Positions 60,422 to 64,000 of a stretch of 64,000 bases of DNA are shown one piece after another (position 1 is the first letter of the stretch; each line of letters begins with the position of its first letter). A model generated the notes under the pieces. The model did no database searches. It saw only the letters and a program-made list of their open reading frames with translations, and was not told the DNA's origin. The stretch comes from Sphingobacterium sp. HMA12 (GTDB lineage: Bacteria; Bacteroidota; Bacteroidia; Sphingobacteriales; Sphingobacteriaceae). A program made the position numbers and the translations under genes. The stretch lies in contig NZ_BEYR01000001.1 in assembly GCF_002933815.1 (NCBI RefSeq), positions 2,349,765 to 2,413,764 on the forward strand, read 5' to 3'.

Positions 60422-61174
60422 ATGAAAAGACTCATTTATACGATTTTCAGCATCTTATTGCTTAACAATAGCAAGCTCATAGCGCAAACCAAAACCTTAT
60501 TCGATTTTGGCCAGGAAATCCAATGGGAAGATTGGATATCGAATAAGAAAAACTCGAAAACAATACATTGGATCAATGTCAATACGGATCCGGACACTTG
60601 GCTTATCAAAAAAGATTTGCTCATTTGCAAAGGAAAACCAATCGGTGTTGTACGATCCACAAAGCAGTACGAAAACTTTATGATCGAGGTTGAATGGAAC
60701 CACCAGTATGCAGGCGGTAATTCAGGAATTTTCGTCTGGTCAGACGCCAAGCCCGACCCTTCGGGTAGACTTCCCGGAGGCGTCGAAGTACAAATGCTCG
60801 AATTAGACTGGGTAAATCAAAACCTTATGGATGGAAAACAGGCACCGATCGCCTATGTACACGGCGAGCTTTTTGGCGTAGGCGGCGTCACTACAGTTCC
60901 GGACAATCCCAGAGGCACACGCAGCAAGTCCATTGAAAATAGAGCTAAGGGAAAAGGCGAATGGAACAAATACACCATTGTATGTATTGACGGCACGGTT
61001 AAATTAGCGGTCAATGGAAAATTCGTCAATGGCCTGCGAAATTCAACTGTAAAAAAAGGCTACCTCTGCCTTGAATCTGAGGGATCAGAGATTCACTTCC
61101 GTAATTTCAAACTCATCGAACTGCCCCCCGGTGTCACAAGTGATCAACAAGTTGCAGCAAGCATCACCCCATAA
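60422..61174 (+). CDS. DUF1080 (3-keto-disaccharide hydrolase) protein
   Basis: A 250-aa secreted protein with signal peptide (LIYTIFSILLLNNSKLIAQ) and a concanavalin-like DUF1080 domain: GVVRSTKQYENFMIEVEWNHQYAGGNSGIFVW, LPGGVEVQMLELDW and GEWNKYTIVCIDGTVKLAVNGKFVNG. DUF1080 domains hydrolyse 3-keto-glycosides, the products that Gfo/Idh enzymes can make, so this pair likely works in sequence on a disaccharide in the periplasm. Followed by a strong bidirectional terminator. Confidence 0.9.
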   Translation: MKRLIYTIFSILLLNNSKLIAQTKTLFDFGQEIQWEDWISNKKNSKTIHWINVNTDPDTWLIKKDLLICKGKPIGVVRSTKQYENFMIEVEWNHQYAGGNSGIFVWSDAKPDPSGRLPGGVEVQMLELDWVNQNLMDGKQAPIAYVHGELFGVGGVTTVPDNPRGTRSKSIENRAKGKGEWNKYTIVCIDGTVKLAVNGKFVNGLRNSTVKKGYLCLESEGSEIHFRNFKLIELPPGVTSDQQVAASITP

Positions 61175-61184
61175 TCGTTAATAA

Positions 61185-61223
61185 AAAAGGTCAACACTCC
61201 CTCAATCGGAATGTTGACCTTTT
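61185..61223. terminator. Bidirectional terminator
   Basis: AAAAGGTCAACA (61185-61196) and TGTTGACCTTTT (61212-61223), 12-bp perfect stem with inner CTCC/GGA pairing, between the convergent DUF1080 and minus-strand genes. Confidence 0.85.
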
Positions 61224-61258
61224 CTACTAGATACCTACAACAAAATTAGAAAATCTTG

Positions 61259-62104
61259 CTATTTGATCAGACCCCTTAGCGCATGCACGGGCAAATCTAT
61301 TTTCGTGTCATTTGATAGATTTCCCCGCAATGTGTTCCACTGCAAGCTATCCAACCGAACAGAAGACCCCCCTTCCGTTGTGATATCCAACACATCAACT
61401 TTGGATTTATCCCCCTTTCTATTGAAATAGATCTCCGAATTCTTAGCAAGAATATGAGCCGTCTTGTAATCAACACGCGGCAATCCCAGCATCGTATTCG
61501 TCGCCTCAACGAATAAATGATTGACAGGCGCCGTATTTTTGTCATCGCGGTACCCAAAATCGTCTATATGCGAATTTGTCAAAATCAAATTAAGCGTATT
61601 TATAGCAGTTTCTCCACTTAATGAAAAACTTTCAATGCTATCACCGACAATGGTAATTTTATCCAGCTTCGCCGAGAATTCATTCACACCAGCATTTTGC
61701 AATTTTAATAGGCTCAGATCCGGCGCAAAAACATAAACTGATTTGTAATATCTATCACCGCCTTCCAAAAAATCCAGAGTAAGGAAACCGTCTCCATCCA
61801 CCTTTGACTTTACAAAATCAGCCTGGCTCTTATTGATCTTTACCAGAAACTTATCGCTTTTTACCAGGTACAGATTTATCCCTCTCGCATCCGAACCGAG
61901 TAGCTGAAGCTTGTCAAATTTCCCCAATGGGAAGGATCGAAAATAAACATCCTTTGCATCTGCACTTGACACTTCTTTGTCCATCTCCGCATGATAAACA
62001 TTTGTATCTACCCGATTGGTCCGGACAATATAAGAGGCGACCAATGTTGGAACGACAAAAAGGATTATTGCGAGCCCTATCAATAATTTAGTACTTAATT
62101 TCAT
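61259..62104 (-). CDS. Membrane-anchored hypothetical protein (GIN/DUF2807-like repeats)
   Basis: A 281-aa protein with one N-terminal transmembrane helix (about 7-27: LIGLAIILFVVPTLVASYIV) and a beta-rich extracytoplasmic part in which short strands repeat (LQNAGVNEFSAKLDKITIVGDSIESFSLSGETAINTLNLILTNS). This resembles the parallel beta-helix style of DUF2807 head domains. Function unknown. It overlaps the GntR gene by 4 bp and is the last gene of the GntR/ABC operon. Confidence 0.7.
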   Translation of the reverse strand: MKLSTKLLIGLAIILFVVPTLVASYIVRTNRVDTNVYHAEMDKEVSSADAKDVYFRSFPLGKFDKLQLLGSDARGINLYLVKSDKFLVKINKSQADFVKSKVDGDGFLTLDFLEGGDRYYKSVYVFAPDLSLLKLQNAGVNEFSAKLDKITIVGDSIESFSLSGETAINTLNLILTNSHIDDFGYRDDKNTAPVNHLFVEATNTMLGLPRVDYKTAHILAKNSEIYFNRKGDKSKVDVLDITTEGGSSVRLDSLQWNTLRGNLSNDTKIDLPVHALRGLIK

Positions 62105-62484
62105 GATTCATTTTGATTAAAATTCTGTTCAACAAACTGTCTGTAACGTTGTTCCAATTCACTTAGACCAATTTCCAATAAATAGATATTCCGAAAGAAA
62201 GGTGGAAGATCCTCTTCCAAAAAAATGGTCTTCCGGTAGGATTTAACGTTCTTGACAGAATCTTCGGTCAGGAAGAAACCAATCCCGCGTTTATTCGCGA
62301 TGATCTCCTTCTGCTGCAATAGATCGTATGTCCGCATAACTGTATTGGGGTTGACCTCCAGCTGAACCGCCAATTCCCGTACGGATGGCACCTTGTCCTT
62401 CGTTTTCCAGGTCTCCATTAAAATATGATCACATACATATTCTGCAATTTGTAGATAAATCGCTTTGTTGGCATTAAATTCCAT
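62101..62484 (-). CDS. GntR-family regulator (YtrA-like)
   Basis: A 127-aa short regulator with the GntR winged helix at the N-terminus: LQIAEYVCDHILMETWKTKDKVPSVRELAVQLEVNPNTVMRTYDLLQQKEIIANKRGIGFFL. The C-terminal tail is helical and lacks the large ligand domain, as in the YtrA subgroup, whose genes sit with ABC transporter genes. It lies 1 bp after the permease gene and probably represses this operon. Confidence 0.93.
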   Translation of the reverse strand: MEFNANKAIYLQIAEYVCDHILMETWKTKDKVPSVRELAVQLEVNPNTVMRTYDLLQQKEIIANKRGIGFFLTEDSVKNVKSYRKTIFLEEDLPPFFRNIYLLEIGLSELEQRYRQFVEQNFNQNES

Positions 62485-62485
62485 A

Positions 62486-63307
62486 TTAAATCTCCTTCTC
62501 TTTTAGCCTTAAAAAGGCAAGCCCCCAGAATATCACCGTGAGCACGATTCCTGCAACCGTGATTAAACCAAAAATGTGATAGACATCTGACCAATAATTA
62601 TCATCCATACGCTGCACGGTGTTCTCCGTCTGCGTTTTCATCAGGTACACAAAGCAAGACATCCAGATCACACAGTAAAGAACAAGTGAGATTGCCGTTT
62701 TGATATATTGATAATTCTTAAAGACAATACCGCCCAGTAAAAATATCGCGCTCAATAAGAATGGTAAAAAACATAAATAATAAATTCCCCTGGGATAATC
62801 CACATTAAAATAATATTGCCAAAAATCCACGGTGACCTGCTCACCAAGCGAATTCATCTCGGTTCTTACAGCTGGACCAAAACCGCGTAAATAAGAGACA
62901 AAGGTCAAGTCGATCAGGTAATAGATCAATAAGTAAGAACTGATGCTAACGATCAACGTATAGAAAATCCCCACCAGAAATTTCTCCAGTCGGGAGGCCG
63001 GTATCATCAATTCAAAAATTGCTTTTGTCTTGCTTCCGAGATCGGCAAAATAGCTGCTCGAGATTACGGTCGCGAAAAACATCCCTAAAACACAAAACAA
63101 CGGTGATCTAAAGTTCAACACCGAATAAACATGGGCAGATTCATTTTTTATATCATTATAATTTGCACCGATATTGAAAGCATAAAAACAAAATATAATA
63201 CCTGCTATCACCCCTACCGACATCAGATAAATTCGTCCAAAACTGATCCATTGCCTGCGGATCAGCGCAAAAAAACGAGTTGTATTAAATAGGTTTGACA
63301 TATTCAT
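62486..63307 (-). CDS. ABC transporter permease-like protein
   Basis: A 273-aa (from 63307; 271 from 63301) polytopic protein with about six transmembrane helices (from about 17-40 to 235-258). It starts MNMSNLFNTTRFFALIRRQWISFGR, typical for Bacteroidetes ABC-2-type permeases. The ATPase gene ends 17-23 bp inside its start, so they are coupled. Substrate unknown; YtrA-linked transporters often respond to cell-envelope stress. Confidence 0.8.
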   Translation of the reverse strand: MNMSNLFNTTRFFALIRRQWISFGRIYLMSVGVIAGIIFCFYAFNIGANYNDIKNESAHVYSVLNFRSPLFCVLGMFFATVISSSYFADLGSKTKAIFELMIPASRLEKFLVGIFYTLIVSISSYLLIYYLIDLTFVSYLRGFGPAVRTEMNSLGEQVTVDFWQYYFNVDYPRGIYYLCFLPFLLSAIFLLGGIVFKNYQYIKTAISLVLYCVIWMSCFVYLMKTQTENTVQRMDDNYWSDVYHIFGLITVAGIVLTVIFWGLAFLRLKEKEI

Positions 63308-64000
63308 CGACTTTAATAAGATTTGTGATTTTTTCCTTCTGCAACAATACGGCATTGAACAGCAACTCTAGATCTAGTTTGGAATCCTCCCCGAGTGTAT
63401 TTGGAAGTATCGCATTGAAACCTCCAAGTGCCTCTTCCGCATGGAGCACATCAAAAGACAGTTCTTTCATCTTTTTGAAACAGAGCTTATCGGTAATCAC
63501 GTTAACAGGTGCATTCAACGCAACCTTATGCTCATCAAGCAAAATGACCGCATCAATCAAATTATCCAGATCACGCACCTGATGGGTAGAGATGATTACA
63601 CAACGGTCGTCTGTAATAGCCGAAGCCATAATTTTACGAAATTGTGCTTTAGAAGGAATGTCCAGACCATTTGTAGGTTCGTCCATGATAATGATTTTCG
63701 TATTGGAAGCCAAACCGAAGGAAATAATGTATTTCTTCTTCTGGCCATAACTCATCTCCGCCAACTTTTGTTCTACCGGAATTTCAAACTCATTGATCAG
63801 GCGATAAAAATATTCCCGGTCAAAATTTGGATAAAAACCAACATTGGCTTTTAAAAATTGTTCCGACTTTACCGCTGGCAAATAGAACTCCTCAGGAATA
63901 AAACTGATCTCCCGCAACAGCGAAGGTTCCCGTCGATTTGGGTTATACCCCAGCACCTCGACATGCCCCGAAACGGGAAATACCAATCCGGCCATATTCT
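63285..64000 (-). CDS. ABC transporter ATP-binding protein, partial
   Basis: The C-terminal about 238 codons of an ABC ATPase; the N-terminus with Walker A lies beyond the window end, and the frame stays open to base 64000. Visible are LLREISFIPEEFYLP (Q-loop region), the signature MSYGQKKKYIISFGLA, Walker B KIIIMDEPTNGLDIPSK and the switch CVIISTHQVRDLD. It pairs with the downstream permease; family resembles the bacitracin/YtrB-like group. Confidence 0.93.
   Translation of the reverse strand, partial: NMAGLVFPVSGHVEVLGYNPNRREPSLLREISFIPEEFYLPAVKSEQFLKANVGFYPNFDREYFYRLINEFEIPVEQKLAEMSYGQKKKYIISFGLASNTKIIIMDEPTNGLDIPSKAQFRKIMASAITDDRCVIISTHQVRDLDNLIDAVILLDEHKVALNAPVNVITDKLCFKKMKELSFDVLHAEEALGGFNAILPNTLGEDSKLDLELLFNAVLLQKEKITNLIKVDEYVKPI

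Noticed and set aside
1..64000. CRISPR array, rRNA genes, classical antibiotic resistance genes, complete insertion sequences
   Set aside because: No regularly spaced repeats, rRNA segments, beta-lactamase, tet, erm or transposase genes were seen.

Overview
The window is a Bacteroidota chromosome segment, most likely Sphingobacteriaceae (Sphingobacterium-like). Signs of this are promoters of the TTTG/TAnnTTTG type, a near absence of Shine-Dalgarno sequences, host families such as DUF4199, DUF2851, DUF1080 and Tat-exported Gfo/Idh/MocA proteins, and a Bacteroidetes-type tra/mob conjugation module. An integrative and conjugative element (ICE) of about 49 kb, roughly 8289-57342, sits in the 3' end of a tRNA-Lys(UUU) gene, with host genes on both sides.

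Left host flank (1-8300): a partial family-2 glycosyltransferase, a DUF4199 membrane protein, an acidic hypothetical protein and a dihydroorotase homologue that has lost several metal ligands form one minus-strand cluster. They are followed by a UbiX-like flavin prenyltransferase, a candidate small RNA, an ankyrin protein, a DUF2851 protein, ribD, prmC and tRNA-Lys.

ICE left part (8300-15650): a large serine recombinase whose 3' end runs into the tRNA gene, a 53-aa upstream partner, an ArdA antirestriction gene, and an AT-rich defence-like island (Shedu-type nuclease, putAbiC-like membrane protein, receiver-like protein, HEPN-like RxxxxH protein).

ICE transfer part (15650-41290): traE-traQ on the minus strand encode the type IV secretion channel. 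traA-traD are separated from traE by an inserted Gabija-like pair, a MITE-like repeat and an uncharacterised PD-(D/E)xK protein. The mob genes (mobA, relaxase mobB, coupling protein) lie on the plus strand and are themselves interrupted by a small oxidoreductase/regulator cargo (HxlR, VOC, FAD monooxygenase, AraC). A candidate oriT lies upstream of mobA.

ICE right part (41290-57342): a catechol-siderophore-type ABC importer, a DinB-like protein, an AraC regulator and a TolC/HlyD/MFS efflux operon. The importer and efflux operons carry the same 33-bp box at exactly the same distance (25 bp) from a TAnnTTTG promoter element, which suggests one AraC-controlled regulon. Two RteC paralogues, topoisomerase III, a DUF4099/DUF3945 protein and a MerR-like HTH protein follow.

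The right end carries a 15-bp core repeat matching the tRNA 3' end with one mismatch. If the element is circularised in silico through this core, the recombinase reading frame continues in frame for 53 more codons into the right end, so integration would replace its C-terminus.

Right host flank (57343-64000): the displaced tRNA-Lys terminator, a small lipoprotein, a LacI regulator with an oxidoreductase and a DUF1080 protein (carbohydrate metabolism), and a GntR/ABC transporter operon that runs off the window.
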